DNA of 23,300 bases from NCBI GenBank assembly GCA_017354595.1, contig JAFMQQ010000002.1:1-23300 (forward strand), in the 5' to 3' direction. The DNA comes from Micromonosporaceae bacterium (GTDB lineage: Bacteria; Actinomycetota; Actinomycetes; Mycobacteriales; Micromonosporaceae). Made by a program: the position numbers and the translations under genes. Below are positions 22,578 to 23,300 of the stretch, in pieces; within the stretch, counting starts at the first letter, position 1, and each line of letters begins with the position of its first letter. The notes under the pieces were generated by a model that was not told the DNA's origin, made no database searches, and was given only the letters and a program-made list of their open reading frames with translations.

Positions 22578-22616
22578 TCCGCCGCTGATCGACTCGACGG
22601 GCGCGGCGGCGGATCA
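22575..22616. terminator. Inverted repeat starting at the ROK stop codon
   Basis: TGATCCGCCGC (22575-22585) and GCGGCGGATCA (22606-22616) are perfect 11-base inverted repeats around a 20-base loop. A competing pair, CCGCTGATC (22582-22590) and GATCAGCGG (22612-22620), overlaps it. The stem begins at the TGA stop of the ROK gene. No T-tract follows, so termination would be of the non-canonical actinobacterial kind, or the element may be regulatory. Confidence 0.45.
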
Positions 22617-22633
22617 GCGGGCACGATGGATGG

Positions 22634-23041
22634 ATGCTCTCGCTGGAGCTCGCCACCGCGCTGCGCGACGCCGGGCTGGCCTGGAAGCCGGCCCCCGGTG
22701 ACCGGTTCGCGATGCCGGACCGTGGCCTGGACGACCAGACCTTCGTGCTGAGCGACATGACCATCCAGGTGCACGAGCTGCCCAAGGGTACGGTCATCGG
22801 GTTCAACGGCACGACCGAGTGGGCGCTGGACGATGTCGCCAAGGATGAGGCGATCTGGCTGCCCGCGGAGGACCAGCTGCGCAACCTGCTCGGCGGCACG
22901 TTCCGCCGGCTGGAGCGGGGTGAGGACGGGTACCAGGTGGTGACCAGCGTGCTGGGTCGGGAGCAGCGGTACGCCGCCGACACACCCGAGGACGCCTACG
23001 CACATGCCCTGCTGGCCCTGATCGCCGCCGGCCGGGACTGA
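22634..23041 (+). CDS. Small conserved hypothetical protein
   Basis: This is a 135-residue soluble protein without signal peptide or membrane segment. It begins MLSLELATALRDAGLAWKPAPGDRF and contains FVLSDMTIQVHELP, VIGFNGTTEWALDDV, WLPAEDQLRNLLGG and a final alpha-helical DAYAHALLALI stretch. Similar small actinobacterial proteins are, as far as I recall, often labelled as pilus assembly CpaE-like, but I see no P-loop or receiver domain to justify that name. A CACGAT box 6 bases before ATG 22634 suggests a leaderless start like the ROK gene upstream. Codon use is like its neighbours. Function unknown. Confidence 0.75.
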   Translation: MLSLELATALRDAGLAWKPAPGDRFAMPDRGLDDQTFVLSDMTIQVHELPKGTVIGFNGTTEWALDDVAKDEAIWLPAEDQLRNLLGGTFRRLERGEDGYQVVTSVLGREQRYAADTPEDAYAHALLALIAAGRD

Positions 23042-23060
23042 GCCCGACCGGCGGCACAGC

Positions 23061-23079
23061 GCTGCGCGCTCAGCGCAGC
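23061..23079. terminator. Hairpin between convergent genes
   Basis: GCTGCGC (23061-23067) pairs with GCGCAGC (23073-23079) around a 5-base loop. It lies in the 28-base gap between two tail-to-tail genes and includes the stop codon of the - strand gene. It could end transcription from both sides, but has no T-tract. Confidence 0.35.
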
Positions 23080-23300
23080 TTGTACAGGTGGATGATGGTC
23101 TGCGCGAAGGTGTTCCCGGCGGTATCGGCGCCGATGGCGCGGACCGACACGAAGCCGGAGTGCGGCTGCAGCAGGGTGACCTCCCAGTGGGCATCGTCCG
23201 ACCGCTTCAGGTCCACCGTCTTCCAGGTGGCACCGTCGTCATAGGACACCTGCACCGTCAGGTCCTTCACCCGGCCGGCGCCTCCGCCAAGCTGGGACTG
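23070..23300 (-). CDS. C-terminal end of a probable secreted S8-type peptidase (partial)
   Basis: Only the last 76 codons are present; the gene runs off the right edge. The readable part ends in VKDLTVQVSYDDGATWKTVD, a Trp-containing VTLLQPHSGFVSVRAIGADT segment and AGNTFAQTIIHLYKLR. This DGATW...GFVSVRA...DTAGN pattern is a beta-sandwich end that I associate with large secreted S8 (subtilisin-like) serine peptidases of actinomycetes; this is from family memory and the catalytic domain is not in the window. The frame stays open to base 23300 and the stop is at 23070-23072. Other large extracellular proteins can carry the same end. Confidence 0.6.
   Translation of the reverse strand, partial: QSQLGGGAGRVKDLTVQVSYDDGATWKTVDLKRSDDAHWEVTLLQPHSGFVSVRAIGADTAGNTFAQTIIHLYKLR

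Noticed and set aside
22634..23041. Pilus assembly protein CpaE
   Set aside because: At 135 residues without P-loop or receiver motifs it cannot be a CpaE ATPase; no pilus genes are nearby.

Overview
The window is GC-rich (about 70% or more by eye), uses GTG starts freely and packs genes with 4-nt stop/start overlaps. Gene content (NCS2 permease, CoxLMS-type molybdenum hydroxylase, HyuA/HyuB, Dpp-type ABC importer, LacI and ROK proteins) and likely leaderless starts point to a soil actinomycete. A Micromonosporaceae-like organism is my guess; no marker gene in the window proves it. No RNA gene, CRISPR array, insertion sequence or phage gene was seen.

Region 1 (1-9553, + strand) is one tightly overlapping operon. 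It holds the 3' end of a uracil/xanthine-type permease, the FAD, 2Fe-2S and Mo subunits of a molybdenum hydroxylase, a CoxG-like membrane-anchored protein, a nitrilase-superfamily C-N hydrolase, and HyuA and HyuB. It reads as a pathway for an N-heterocycle: uptake, hydroxylation next to nitrogen, ATP-dependent ring opening, then hydrolysis of the ring-opened amide or carbamoyl product. The substrate cannot be read from the sequence.

Region 2 (9561-19513) looks like a sugar or sugar-acid module. On the - strand are an RraA-family aldolase, an enolase-superfamily sugar-acid dehydratase and an aldo/keto reductase. Divergent from them on the + strand is a Dpp/Opp-type importer: lipoprotein, permease, a permease-ATPase fusion and a second ATPase. 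A convergent LacI-family regulator closes the block. A TCGAAACAC word occurs twice in the divergent intergenic region and once in the lacI promoter, so the LacI protein probably controls the whole module and itself.

Region 3 (19635-23300) holds an O-methyltransferase divergent (21 bp) from a cyanuric acid amidohydrolase/barbiturase-family enzyme, then a ROK-family protein, a small conserved hypothetical protein and, on the - strand, the 3' end of a probable secreted peptidase. The barbiturase-family enzyme is a second N-heterocycle ring-opening chemistry close to region 1. Together they would fit oxidative pyrimidine-type catabolism.

Overlaid on the genes are several unexplained DNA patterns: four short tandem arrays at or near gene 3' ends, an interrupted palindrome GTCCA-N3-TGGAC present five times exactly, and strong enrichment of GGTACC.
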